Positions 1 to 8,774 of a DNA stretch of 64,000 nt are shown piece by piece. Origin of the DNA: Methanosarcina barkeri 3 (GTDB lineage Archaea; Halobacteriota; Methanosarcinia; Methanosarcinales; Methanosarcinaceae). The stretch lies in contig NZ_CP009517.1 of the NCBI RefSeq assembly GCF_000970305.1, positions 2,604,001 to 2,668,000 of the forward strand, read 5' to 3'. The notes under the pieces were generated by a model, which ran no database searches, was not told the DNA's origin, and saw only the letters and a list, made by a program, of their open reading frames with translations. Made by a program: the position numbers and the translations under genes. Position 1 is the stretch's first letter. Each line of letters starts with the position of its first letter.

Positions 1-333
1 CTCAAAAAGGCTGATCTTGAAGGTGCCTATCTTCAAGAAGCTGATTTTCTAGCAGCCAAACTAAGGTCAGCTAATCTTAAAAAGGCTAATCTTTGTGGAG
101 CTGATCTTGAGGAGGCTAATCTTTGTGGAGCTGATCTTGAAGGAGCACACCTTAAAGATGTTAACTCTTCTCCAGAGTTTCCCGGTCTAGATGCAATCGT
201 ATCAGTTGACCAGCTGTCTAAAGTAAAAACGCTTTATAACGCTGAATTAGATGATGAGCTAGAAAAAATATTAAGAGACAATCATCCTTATCTATTTTCT
301 CCTACAGGAAAGCACCCTGAAGATTACTTCTGA
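1..333 (+). CDS. Pentapeptide-repeat protein, C-terminal part
   Basis: Reading frame 1 is open from the first base to the TGA at 331-333 (110 residues). The first ~50 residues show the A(D/N)L-x-x five-residue rhythm (ADLEG, ANLKK, ANLCG, ADLEE) that forms a right-handed quadrilateral beta-helix in the pentapeptide family. The last ~55 residues are non-repetitive and charged. The start lies outside the window. Such proteins have varied roles and no specific function can be assigned. It sits just outside the first tRNA-Val fragment, so it may belong to a further accessory cassette. Confidence 0.8.
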   Translation, partial: LKKADLEGAYLQEADFLAAKLRSANLKKANLCGADLEEANLCGADLEGAHLKDVNSSPEFPGLDAIVSVDQLSKVKTLYNAELDDELEKILRDNHPYLFSPTGKHPEDYF

Positions 334-773
334 AATAAAAGAGCAACTCTTATAAAAAACTAAGCTAAAACTTAAATTTCGACAAAATCGAAAAAAATAA
401 CAATCGTTAACCAGAAGTAAAATTTGATCTTGAAGCAAGAATTGAAGTATTGGGAAAAAGCTCAATACGCTTTTAGAATCCGAAATAAGACTCTAAAAAG
501 TGGGCCCGCTGAGATTCGAACTCAGGACCTCCGCCGTGTACTGTTGCCTTATAAAAATATACCACATTTACTTACTTTTTCTCGACCAAATACCATCCTA
601 TTCCTGTATGTTCTGTAATGTTAAGTAAACAAGCGAATTTCATAAAAAAGGATTGATAAAATTATTATTGTCAACCTTTCACTGATCTATGTGTCAAAAA
701 CTAAATCGAAAAACAGATGTTACTATATCGAGTTATAATGTTAAATTTTATACTATTGTGGTTAGTGATAAAT
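334..773. other. Intergenic region with first attachment-like repeat
   Basis: No convincing gene. Positions ~410-470 encode a degraded copy of a short coiled-coil tail (reading EARIEVLG) that recurs near 3600 and 7490. It is followed by a 40-base copy of the tRNA-Val 3' half at 500-539. The rest is AT-rich. Confidence 0.6.
500..539 (-). repeat. Partial tRNA-Val copy (att-like), copy 1
   Basis: These forty bases are identical to 7558-7597, the 3' half of the intact tRNA-Val gene: discriminator, 3' acceptor strand, T arm, variable loop and 3' anticodon stem. Identity stops inside the anticodon loop. A tRNA 3' half left as a direct repeat is the usual footprint of site-specific integration of an archaeal mobile element. 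No integrase gene is intact nearby. Confidence 0.8.
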
Positions 774-2120
774 ATGGAAGAGATAAAATGTAGAGAACAG
801 TTTGTTCCTTTATTTCCATTCAATGAACAGAACAAATCTGTAGTTATTGCAAAAGATCAAGTATTGATTAAAGATAGTAATAAGATTGATTTATTTACCC
901 TCAATGCAGAAATTCATCTTGATTTCCTTCCAAAACCTCGGATTCATATACATATTACCAACATAGATGAATTAGATTATGTTCATAGGGTAGAATTATT
1001 CGCACTTATTTGCACACCAGAGCTCTATTCATTAGAGCTAAAAAGCCACAAAAAAAATATTGAAGCATGGATAACAACTTCAAATCCTAAGGAATACTCA
1101 TTGATTTTCTCCCCACCTTCTGAGCCAATAGTTGGACTTGGAGATGAGGATACCCAGATGCATTATGTTGTTTTTCATTTATTTAATTTCAAAAAAATAT
1201 GTGCAAATAAAGGAAAATATTGTGAAGATGTTCACTTAGAAGCAGATAACTGGATCATAGAACTCAAGCCTTCGGGAAAATCTGAAATGAACTTTGAAAA
1301 ATTAAAAAAAGAAGGTGGCTATTGTCTAACGCATATAGGTCATTTACGTAAAAAAGATAATACTCTCATTTCAGGTAAAGAAGCTGCACATATGCTTAGC
1401 ATGCTATATTATTTTTTCTCTTTTGCAAAAGGAAACTGGTGTAATCCCGTATGTGCAGTAGGTGTTAACTCCTCAGATAGAGTATGGGAATCATGGTCAT
1501 CTCCAAAAGAATCTTGTTCCTCTGCAAAAGGATCATGGTTTGATGAACATCATTCTGAGCAGTTAGAAAATATTTTTCCTGGTTTTATGAATCTTTGGGT
1601 TTCTGAAGACTGGAAGGAGACTTTTCAGAAGGTTATATACTGGTATATAATTTCTAACACTTCCAATATTGATGCTGGAGTAATCTTAACTCAGTCTGCA
1701 CTTGAAAGGTTATACTCTGAGCATTTTAAAGCAAATTCATCAAGGAACATTAATGCCGCAAAGAAGTTGGAAGATCTTTTTTGTGATTTGAATATTCCTA
1801 TAGACTTAACTGATAATACACCTAAGTTGAAAAAGCTAGCAGAAGATGTCAATGATCAAATAGATACAAAAAAACTAGACAAAAATACGAAATGGATTAA
1901 TGCACCTATTGCTTTGACTAAAATGCGCAATTATTTGGTACATCCTAGAAACATATATGAGCCTTTAAAATTTGGTTCAGCCATCCATGACTCATGGAAT
2001 CTGGGTCTGTGGTACCTTGAGCTTTCGTTGCTTAGAGAGTGTGGGTACTTAGAAGACTATCGTAATCGTTTAATTCCTAGATGGGTAGGAGAAGTCGAAA
2101 AAGTTCCATGGAAAAAATAA
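774..2120 (+). CDS. HEPN-domain protein, possibly ApeA-like
   Basis: A protein of about 448 residues. The N-terminal ~250 residues are beta-rich with no motif I recognise. The C-terminal ~150 residues are helical and contain RNYLVHP, a match to the R-x4-H catalytic signature of HEPN RNases. The two-part layout resembles ApeA-type abortive-infection proteins (beta-rich N domain plus Apea-like HEPN), but that assignment is inferred. An upstream in-frame ATG at 717 would add 19 hydrophobic residues. I prefer 774 because that extension is AT-rich; neither start has a good ribosome site. It lies between two tRNA-Val fragments, which fits an accessory defence gene. Confidence 0.7.
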   Translation: MEEIKCREQFVPLFPFNEQNKSVVIAKDQVLIKDSNKIDLFTLNAEIHLDFLPKPRIHIHITNIDELDYVHRVELFALICTPELYSLELKSHKKNIEAWITTSNPKEYSLIFSPPSEPIVGLGDEDTQMHYVVFHLFNFKKICANKGKYCEDVHLEADNWIIELKPSGKSEMNFEKLKKEGGYCLTHIGHLRKKDNTLISGKEAAHMLSMLYYFFSFAKGNWCNPVCAVGVNSSDRVWESWSSPKESCSSAKGSWFDEHHSEQLENIFPGFMNLWVSEDWKETFQKVIYWYIISNTSNIDAGVILTQSALERLYSEHFKANSSRNINAAKKLEDLFCDLNIPIDLTDNTPKLKKLAEDVNDQIDTKKLDKNTKWINAPIALTKMRNYLVHPRNIYEPLKFGSAIHDSWNLGLWYLELSLLRECGYLEDYRNRLIPRWVGEVEKVPWKK

Positions 2121-2543
2121 TTTATAAATCTACCAAATAATTTCGAAACCTGTTTATAGATAAACGAAGATTTTTAGTAGCTCTGATGTGAGAGGAAATC
2201 TCCCAAAAACTCCATGTGATGAACTAAGAATATCTGTAGCCAGGAGGCTGATTACTCATACTTAGCCAGTGACTTGGTACTGGTTACTAGTTATTACCTA
2301 TTTATGAGTTTCAGATATCATTGTAAAAAATATCGGAGGTATAATATGACAGACGATATGCATCATGTGGAAGTTATTCTCATCTGTATCACTGTTATTA
2401 TAACTTTGTTACGTTGATTGAGGGGAAGAGGGACTCCACATCAGGGTTACATTTGCGTAAATAATAATGTTTACTTTAGTTCGCTATTGTTAACACGTGC
2501 TGTAAAGAATCGAGTATTTTGTCTTCTATTGCCTTCTCAAAAT
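2121..2543. other. Intergenic region around a short peptide gene
   Basis: This stretch holds the 23-codon ORF at 2346-2417. An 8-base inverted repeat flanks it (CTGATGTG at 2183-2190, CACATCAG at 2437-2444), so an RNA enclosing the ORF could fold back. No other coding potential was seen. Confidence 0.4.
2346..2417 (+). CDS. Putative 23-residue hydrophobic peptide
   Basis: The ATG at 2346 lies five bases after a perfect GGAGGT Shine-Dalgarno (2335-2340), the best ribosome site in this accessory region. The peptide has an acidic/His start (MTDDMHHVEV) and then a hydrophobic helix (ILICITVIITLLR) ending in Arg, enough for one membrane span. It sits between two convergent HEPN genes. A small membrane effector or toxin is conceivable, but only the ribosome site and the hydrophobic span support the gene. 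Confidence 0.4.
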   Translation: MTDDMHHVEVILICITVIITLLR

Positions 2544-3188
2544 TTACCTCAATAATATTGTACACGCTTTAAGGTAAAATTTCAGATATTGCTCATAGTT
2601 TGTTTGGTCAGCTTTTATTACTACGTTTTCTCCAAGCGGAGGGAATGAAAAGATGAGCTCTCCATTAATCCAATCTAATTCTATTGAATTTAAATCCCTT
2701 CCTTCGTCATCCTCATAGATTATGCTTAAATAAGTAATTGCCTGAAACAGATATTTATTTGTGTAATTTATGAAAAGTATAGCTACATCTAATGCATCTT
2801 CAACCTCTTCTTCGCTTGGATTCTTATACTCATGTTCTAAAAGATTTCTTTTTCTGTTGATTTTGGTCAAAATTCGGGGTGAAATCACTCCTATATTATT
2901 TAAGAATTCAATCTTTTTGGGGAAATTCAACTTTTTCAATCTTTCAGATAAACCAAATCCAATTAATAGGGAATCTAATTGGGAATCAATAGCTCTTTTA
3001 GTATTAGATAATGAATTCACTAAGTGATGGTCATATTTAGCTGTCAAATCATACTCAGCATATGTAAGAAAATCTTCTGGGGATATTTCAAAATTTGTTT
3101 CGATATTATCATAAGAGCAATGCTCAAATTCACCCATTTCAAAAACATGATTAAGAGATTCTAAACTAAATTCTCTCACGTACATCAC
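2544..3188 (-). CDS. HEPN-like protein (R-x4-H)
   Basis: A 214-residue acidic helical protein. The segment RKRNLLEHEY (about residue 115) carries the R-x4-H signature of HEPN nucleases. It is followed by an acidic helix (PSEEEVEDALDVA), as often seen after the HEPN motif. The C-terminal third has alternating beta-like segments. It is convergent with the other HEPN gene, so the two are not one operon. Role unknown; an RNase acting in stress or phage defence is the natural guess. Confidence 0.65.
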   Translation of the reverse strand: MMYVREFSLESLNHVFEMGEFEHCSYDNIETNFEISPEDFLTYAEYDLTAKYDHHLVNSLSNTKRAIDSQLDSLLIGFGLSERLKKLNFPKKIEFLNNIGVISPRILTKINRKRNLLEHEYKNPSEEEVEDALDVAILFINYTNKYLFQAITYLSIIYEDDEGRDLNSIELDWINGELIFSFPPLGENVVIKADQTNYEQYLKFYLKACTILLR

Positions 3189-3910
3189 CCTTGATAATCA
3201 ATCAATAAGAGCCTAGGAAAAGTCAATTATATGTTGTAAACATTACAACAGAATATAAACCATTCTATTCAATTGCCCATGTGCTCTGAATTTCACCTTG
3301 CTTGAATTTTTCGTTTTTTAGTATCTTTTTTTATTTTCGGAGTTCTGGATTCTAGTCAGAACAGAAAAAGTATACTTATCTTTTCTGAAAGCAATTTAAC
3401 TTAGCCTGTTTATCTCTTCAATTGAAGTTTAAATATTGAATGCTTGCCTACATATGTTTTCATTTTGTTTTTTATCTGCCCCTTATTTTAATATAAATGA
3501 CAATGTTTATTTTAGTTCACAACTGATAACTTATACGCAATTTCCCTTGATGAAAATTTGATGGTAAGATTAGTGTGCAACCAGAAGCAAAATCTGACAT
3601 CGAAGCAAGAATTGAAGCATTAGAAAAGGAAGTTTATAAAACCTCTAAATCAGAAAAAGAAAGTGGACCCGCTGAGATTTGAACTCAAAACCTCAGCCGT
3701 GTAAAGTCCATTTAGATCTGATGAAGAAAACAAGACTATTATGCCGAATCTACGTCAGATAGAAATACTCGATCTCGAATCCTTTTAGAAATATAAGCTT
3801 AAATCACTTCTTTTTGAAATTAATTGTCATTTTTTTAGCTTTTAAGAACAAAATAAGTTTTAAGGGATCTCAATGCAAGTTTCTAATACATCTGACGCAT
3901 TAATATATTT
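3189..3910. other. Intergenic region with second attachment-like repeat
   Basis: AT-rich. At 3580-3663 there is a readable coiled-coil tail (SDIEARIEALEKEVYKTSK) in frame with the tRNA-derived segment, ending at the TGA around 3682. A second, diverged tRNA-Val fragment follows. A TATA-like ATTAATATATTT lies directly before the ATG at 3911. The rest shows nothing recognisable. Confidence 0.5.
3663..3702 (-). repeat. Partial tRNA-Val copy (att-like), copy 2, diverged
   Basis: This aligns over 40 bases with the 3' half of the intact tRNA-Val at 7558-7597, with five substitutions, some in stem positions. It is therefore older or unconstrained. It is preceded by the same coiled-coil coding tail as the other two copies. 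Confidence 0.75.
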
Positions 3911-5197
3911 ATGAAACCCTTCCAGCTGACTGCCGCAATCTTCTGCCTGACCCTAATACTCATTGCAACCGGATGTACAGATCAAAAAGAGACTCCGATT
4001 GAAACAGCTTCGGAACAAACAACTCCTACAACTACTCAAGATACCGTTACTATATCAGGCCAGAATCTTACCGTGCATTTCCTGGATGTTGGTCAGGGAG
4101 ACTCAATGCTCCTAGAGATTGATGGAAAATCCATGTTAGTTGACGCAGGAGAAAGTGATCAGGGAAAAGTTGTCACAGCTTACTTGCAGGACCAGGGAAT
4201 TTCAACACTGGATTATGTAGTTGCAACCCATCCGCATTCTGATCATATCGGAGGGATGAACGAGATCCTTAACAACTTCCAGGTAGAGCATTTTGTTGAC
4301 AGCGGATACCCTCATACCTCTAAGACTTACGAGAATATGCTGAAGACTATTGATCAGAAAAATATTCCCTTCCAGGTAGCTCAAGCTGGTCAAAAAATCG
4401 AGTTTGATCCTGCTGTTGATATTGAGGTCTTAAATCCTGCAAAGACATATTCTGAAGATTTGAACGAAAACTCAGTAGTCCTCAAGGTAACTTACGGAAC
4501 CACTTCATTCTTGCTCATGGGTGATGCAGGCCTTGAAACAGAAGAACATATCATGAAAGCTGGATATAATGTGGATTCTGACATATTAAAAGTCGGACAT
4601 CACGCCAGCAGATCTGGCAGTGGAGCATCGTTCATTTCAGCTGTAAGTCCTGAAGTAAGTGTTATCGAAGTTGGAGCAGGAAACGACTATGAACATCCTC
4701 ATGCTGAGATTCTTGAAAGACTACAGAAAGCTTCAAAAGTCTACAGAACAGACTTGGATGGAACAATTACTGTTACAACCGATGGATCTACTTATACCAT
4801 AACAACTGAAAAAACCGGGACCATTTCCAGTAGAAATGGAGCCTACACTTCTACAGATTCAACAAGTGAAGAGTCGGAAACTCCAGGTTCTGCAAAATCG
4901 ACTGTTTATGTGAGCGACCTGAATCTTCAAGATGAATGGGTTCGGATATCAAACACAGGGTCTTCTCCAGTTTCTTTGAACGGCTGGAAAATTGAAGATG
5001 AAGGCAGTAAACATATCTATACGTTTCAGTCTTACACCCTGAATGCAGGAACCACAGTAATTATATTTACTGGAAAGGGCACAAACTCAGCTACTGAGCT
5101 TTACTGGCAATTAAACGACCCTATATGGAATAACAATGGTGACACAGCATATCTCTACGACAATAGTGGAAAGCTGATCTCAAAACTGGAGAGCTGA
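3911..5197 (+). CDS. ComEC/Rec2-like metallo-beta-lactamase lipoprotein with lamin-tail domain
   Basis: 428 residues. The N-terminus is a lipoprotein signal (hydrophobic stretch, then LIATGC with the lipobox Cys near residue 22) followed by a Thr-rich linker. Residues ~50-300 are a metallo-beta-lactamase fold of the ComEC C-terminal type: DVGQGDS, the metal motif HPHSDHIGG, MGDAG and VGHHAS. Residues ~330-428 look like a lamin-tail/LTD domain (VRISNTGSSPVSLNGWKI). Extracellular hydrolysis of nucleic acid or a phosphoester is the likely activity. The DUF3006 gene follows after 2 bases, a pairing also seen in bacteria. Confidence 0.85.
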   Translation: MKPFQLTAAIFCLTLILIATGCTDQKETPIETASEQTTPTTTQDTVTISGQNLTVHFLDVGQGDSMLLEIDGKSMLVDAGESDQGKVVTAYLQDQGISTLDYVVATHPHSDHIGGMNEILNNFQVEHFVDSGYPHTSKTYENMLKTIDQKNIPFQVAQAGQKIEFDPAVDIEVLNPAKTYSEDLNENSVVLKVTYGTTSFLLMGDAGLETEEHIMKAGYNVDSDILKVGHHASRSGSGASFISAVSPEVSVIEVGAGNDYEHPHAEILERLQKASKVYRTDLDGTITVTTDGSTYTITTEKTGTISSRNGAYTSTDSTSEESETPGSAKSTVYVSDLNLQDEWVRISNTGSSPVSLNGWKIEDEGSKHIYTFQSYTLNAGTTVIIFTGKGTNSATELYWQLNDPIWNNNGDTAYLYDNSGKLISKLES

Positions 5198-5199
5198 AG

Positions 5200-5430
5200 A
5201 TGGAAAATTTCAAAGTTACTCTTGACCGTATAGAAGAAGGTAATGCAGTGCTGCTTATAAGGGATGACGAGTCAATAAAAATTGACATCCCTCTCTTTTT
5301 GTTGCCTGCATGCAGCAAGGAAGGTGATGTTCTGGATATTACCATCACCAAAGATGTGCAAGAGACAGAGAATGCGAAGGAAAGAGTATCAAACCTGCTT
5401 GAGAAGCTTAAGAATAAGAATCGAGGATGA
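5200..5430 (+). CDS. DUF3006 family protein
   Basis: A 76-residue acidic protein starting 2 bases after the metallo-beta-lactamase stop, so it is very probably co-translated. It begins with the family pattern of a small beta barrel (VTLDRIEEGNAVLLI, then DIPLFLLP and EGDVLDITI) and ends in a charged helix. DUF3006 proteins commonly accompany ComEC-like metallo-beta-lactamases. The molecular role is unknown. Confidence 0.8.
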   Translation: MENFKVTLDRIEEGNAVLLIRDDESIKIDIPLFLLPACSKEGDVLDITITKDVQETENAKERVSNLLEKLKNKNRG

Positions 5431-5784
5431 TAGTTGTATTTCTATCTCTGAATTTGTTAAAATTACCGAGGATGAAGAAAATATCACTTAAAAAACTAAT
5501 CATTTTTTAAGGGGTCTATTTCTGAGTACTAGAAAAAATTTTGCAAAAATCCAGGACGTATTCTATACAAAATACCTTCTCCCTGGAAATGGTTCATAGC
5601 AGGAGGACAGCTAACAGTTGCTCTCATTACATCTAAAGCTTTTCTGGACGCACCCAGTAGATTCAAGATACGCTGACAGAATCTATACCTAAGGATCCTG
5701 ATGCAACCCCTCTAAATATCCAGGGCATTTACCAATGGATAAGAGATCCCTTTCTGCTATCAATATCGAAAATAGGGGATTAAT
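5431..5784. other. Intergenic stretch, possibly decayed coding DNA
   Basis: Between the DUF3006 gene and the photolyase, short peptide-like runs in shifting frames (for example KIQDVFYTKYLLPGNGS near 5535-5595) suggest a gene eroded by stops and frameshifts. The parent family is not recognised. Confidence 0.3.
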
Positions 5785-7404
5785 ATGGATCAAGTCAGAA
5801 CAGGTAAAAAAGTTTATACTGAGTCCGGAAAAGGAAGAGGAAGCTACGAAAAGCTTGCTCTTGTTCCAGGAAGTTGTTTATATTCTTCTCTCATAGGGCT
5901 TAAACCTGATGAGAAGACCCTTTTTTTCATGGCTGAAGATCCTGGACTCTGTACTCATTATACTTTTCATAAGTTGAAGCTGGTCTTTGTGCTTTCAGCT
6001 ATGCGCTCTTATCGGGACTGGTTAAGCAACCAATATAATTTAGTCTACTGGGAGCTTCCTGCAATAGATGCACCCTATTATAACAAAAGGCTTGATGAAA
6101 AAGAAAATCTAAGTTATGAGGTAAAACTGAAAAGTGTTCTTAAGGATTACTCGATACCGAAAATTGTAAGTTACGATATAGAAGACTCCTTTTTCAGGGA
6201 TCGTATCAGGAATTTTTGTGCACAAAATAATATCAAGCTTGAAATTGTGGACTCGCCGGGTTTTTTAACGCCAGTTGAGACATTCAGAAGGTACAGGAAG
6301 AATAGAAAAAAACTAAGATTTAATGATTTTTATATATGGCAGCGAAAACGCCTGAAAATACTTTTAACCGATGACGGGCTTCCGCTAGGAGGCAAATGGA
6401 ACTTTGACCAGGAAAACCGAGAGTCAATACCCCGCGATTTAAAAATTCCCACGGTTAGAGCTGCTCCAAGAACCCAGCACACTGAAGATGTAATCGCCAT
6501 TGTTGATAAACTATTTTCTTCTAATCCAGGTAAATCATCGGAATTCTATTTGCCCACAACCAGAAAAGATGCCTTTACTTGGCTCGATTCTTTTCTTAAG
6601 GAACGTTTCTTTTATTGGGGACCTTATGAGGATGCTCTCGCAAGTAATGAGCCTTTTCTATATCATTCTGTTCTTTCCGCAATAATGAATTTCGGGCTAC
6701 TTACTCCTCAAGAAGTTATCGAAAAAACTATTGAATATTACGAAAAGTATTATGCAGGAGGAAATAACGAAAATACATTTCCTTTTTCCAGCCTTGAGGG
6801 TTTTGTCCGCCAGATCATTGGCTGGAGGGAATTTATGAGAGGAATGTATCACACGTCCGATATAAAAGGCAATTTTTTTGGGCACGAAAGGAAGTTAGAC
6901 TCTAGATGGTATACAGGAGAAGTAGGAGTCGAACCTGTAGACATTACTATCCGGCAGATACAAAAGTATGGGTATGCTCATCACATCCAGAGACTAATGG
7001 TGCTTGGAAACTTCATGCTTCTTTGTGAAATCCACCCGGATGAAGTATACCGCTGGTTCATGGAATTCTTTGTGGATTCCACAGAGTGGGTGATGGTCCC
7101 AAACGTCTACGGTATGAGTCAGTTTGCAGATGGGGGAACTTTTGCTACAAAGCCTTACATTTCAGGATCTGCCTACCTTATGAAGATGGGAGATTACGAA
7201 AGAGGAGAATGGAATGATATCTGGGATGCTCTCTTCTGGTCCTTCATTGACAAAAAAAGGGACTTCCTACTGAAAAATTACAGAACTGCGTTACTCGTAA
7301 GCACCTGGGACAAGATGCGTGAAGACAAAAGAAACAAGTTAAGAGATATAGCTGCAAATTTCCTGGAAAAAATAGATTCACATGAAAAGAGAGATAGTGT
7401 ATAG
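5785..7404 (+). CDS. Photolyase-related flavoprotein (FeS-BCP/CryPro family) lacking the cluster cysteines
   Basis: 539 residues. The N-terminal Rossmann domain is typical of DPRP/PhrB-like photolyases. The FAD-binding C-terminal half has the family blocks GFVRQIIGWREFMRG, FFGHERKLD, YAHHIQRLMVLGNF and VYGMSQFADGGTFATKPYIS. Members normally bind a 4Fe-4S cluster through four C-terminal cysteines. Here the second half has one Cys (about residue 414), and the region after MGDYERGEW lacks the expected Cys pair. A photolyase or photoreceptor role is likely. It ends with a TAG, followed two codons later by TAG-TAA. A GGGGA ribosome site precedes the start. Confidence 0.85.
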   Translation: MDQVRTGKKVYTESGKGRGSYEKLALVPGSCLYSSLIGLKPDEKTLFFMAEDPGLCTHYTFHKLKLVFVLSAMRSYRDWLSNQYNLVYWELPAIDAPYYNKRLDEKENLSYEVKLKSVLKDYSIPKIVSYDIEDSFFRDRIRNFCAQNNIKLEIVDSPGFLTPVETFRRYRKNRKKLRFNDFYIWQRKRLKILLTDDGLPLGGKWNFDQENRESIPRDLKIPTVRAAPRTQHTEDVIAIVDKLFSSNPGKSSEFYLPTTRKDAFTWLDSFLKERFFYWGPYEDALASNEPFLYHSVLSAIMNFGLLTPQEVIEKTIEYYEKYYAGGNNENTFPFSSLEGFVRQIIGWREFMRGMYHTSDIKGNFFGHERKLDSRWYTGEVGVEPVDITIRQIQKYGYAHHIQRLMVLGNFMLLCEIHPDEVYRWFMEFFVDSTEWVMVPNVYGMSQFADGGTFATKPYISGSAYLMKMGDYERGEWNDIWDALFWSFIDKKRDFLLKNYRTALLVSTWDKMREDKRNKLRDIAANFLEKIDSHEKRDSV

Positions 7405-7558
7405 AAAGTTTAGTAAATTTTTATTTACAAGTTACACACAGATTTTACAACAAAACCTGCTTATTTTTAAAGGAGTCAGACTTAGAATTGAGACTTGAAG
7501 CATTAGAAAAGGAAGTCTATAATACCTCTAAATAAGAAAAGAAAGAATAAACAGACAG

Positions 7559-7632
7559 TGGGCCCGCTGAGATTCGAACTCAGGACCTCCGCCGTGTGAA
7601 GGCGACGTCATAACCGTCTAGACCACGAGCCC
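7559..7632 (-). tRNA. tRNA-Val (CAC)
   Basis: On the minus strand the acceptor GGGCTCG pairs with CGGGCCC (one G-T type pair) plus discriminator A. The anticodon stem TCGCC/GGCGG encloses the loop TTCACAC, giving anticodon CAC. The T arm is CTGAG-TTCGAAT-CTCAG. There is no encoded CCA and no intron. Its 3' half is repeated at 500-539 and 3663-3702, so it serves or served as an integration target. Confidence 0.95.
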
Positions 7633-8009
7633 ATTACTTTTTGAAATTTAGAAAGAATAAGCACCATAAAATAGAACTTCTTATGTATAAGCTTATCGCT
7701 TGTTAACAACGGTAGAGGCTGACCCGACACGTTATGAGATTGCTATTATATTTACTCAATCTGGATTTCAGTTTTTTTCAATCTCTTCTCGATCTCTTCT
7801 CGATCTCTTTTCAATCTTTTCTCGATCTCTTTTCGATCTACTTTCAACCTTAATATCAAGTCGGTTCAGCTCGTTTCTACTGTGCTGAAATTTCAGATAG
7901 GAACTGAAATCTTCAGTTGTTCTGCAAGAAACGTTTTTTACATAATCAATAAAGTAAATAAGTATGAAATATGAATAACTGTAAAAACTAATTTCATTGC
8001 AGGGTTGAA
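7633..8009. other. Intergenic region with a short tandem repeat
   Basis: This is the promoter side of the prepilin peptidase gene. An 11-12-base pyrimidine-rich unit (TCTCGATCTCT and variants) repeats about six times at 7780-7845. No gene seen. Confidence 0.5.
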
Positions 8010-8774
8010 ATGATAGAAATCCTCAAAATTCTCTTCAGCATGCCCTTTTTATTGTACTCGTGTTATTCGGACCTTAAATCCCGCAGAGTCTCAAATAAGG
8101 TCTGGAAATGCATGCTTACATCGGGTTCGGGATTTGTTATTTATCAAATTTACACAGATGGACTTTCCTACCTCATATCTCTTCTTTCTTCAGGAATTCT
8201 TGTTTTTACCATCGTCTATATCCTGTTTCAGTTTGGGGCTTTCGGAGGAGGAGATGCAAAAGGATTGATCGTGCTTTCCATCCTTTTTCCTTCTTATCCG
8301 GTGTTTGGTTTTTCAGGGAAAATATATCCTCTACTAGGAGTTCCACCAATAGGTTTTTTCACATTTACTGTCCTGGGAAACGCTCTTCTGTTGACAACAC
8401 TTGTTCCTCTCGGGATGTTCGGCTACAATCTTCTTCATTTCTCGCCTGAAATGATTAAAAATCCGCTTTACATGTTTATAGGATACAGGACAGAGATTTC
8501 TTCACTGAAATTTAAAAAACACCTTGGCCTGCTTGAAAAATTTGAGCTTGACGAAACCGGAAGCCTCATAAAAAAGTTTGCTCGTACAGGCCTCGACTTC
8601 GATGCGGACCGAAAACCGGAACTTGAAGAATATCTAAAAAAAGGTTTGATTGAAAAAGAGATATGGGTTACTCCTGGTCTGCCGTTTATGCTTTCAATTA
8701 CAGCGGGATTTATTACTGCTGTTGTTTTTGGAGATTTGATCTTTTATACGATCATGAGTCTAATAGTAAGTTAA
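8010..8774 (+). CDS. A24-family archaeal prepilin/preflagellin peptidase
   Basis: 254 residues with several membrane segments. It has the two aspartates of type IV prepilin peptidases: YSDLKSRRVSN (about residue 20) and GGGDAKG (about residue 80, the GxGD-type site). It would cleave class III signal peptides of archaellins and archaeal pilins at the membrane. A charged soluble loop (about 165-215) separates the core from a C-terminal hydrophobic helix, as in other archaeal members. A ribosome site AGGGTTGA lies just before the ATG. No pilin genes flank it. Confidence 0.85.
   Translation: MIEILKILFSMPFLLYSCYSDLKSRRVSNKVWKCMLTSGSGFVIYQIYTDGLSYLISLLSSGILVFTIVYILFQFGAFGGGDAKGLIVLSILFPSYPVFGFSGKIYPLLGVPPIGFFTFTVLGNALLLTTLVPLGMFGYNLLHFSPEMIKNPLYMFIGYRTEISSLKFKKHLGLLEKFELDETGSLIKKFARTGLDFDADRKPELEEYLKKGLIEKEIWVTPGLPFMLSITAGFITAVVFGDLIFYTIMSLIVS

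Noticed and set aside
7402-7416. Amber at the end of the photolyase as a pyrrolysine site
   Set aside because: Read-through would add only two residues before another TAG-TAA pair; it is best taken as a normal stop.
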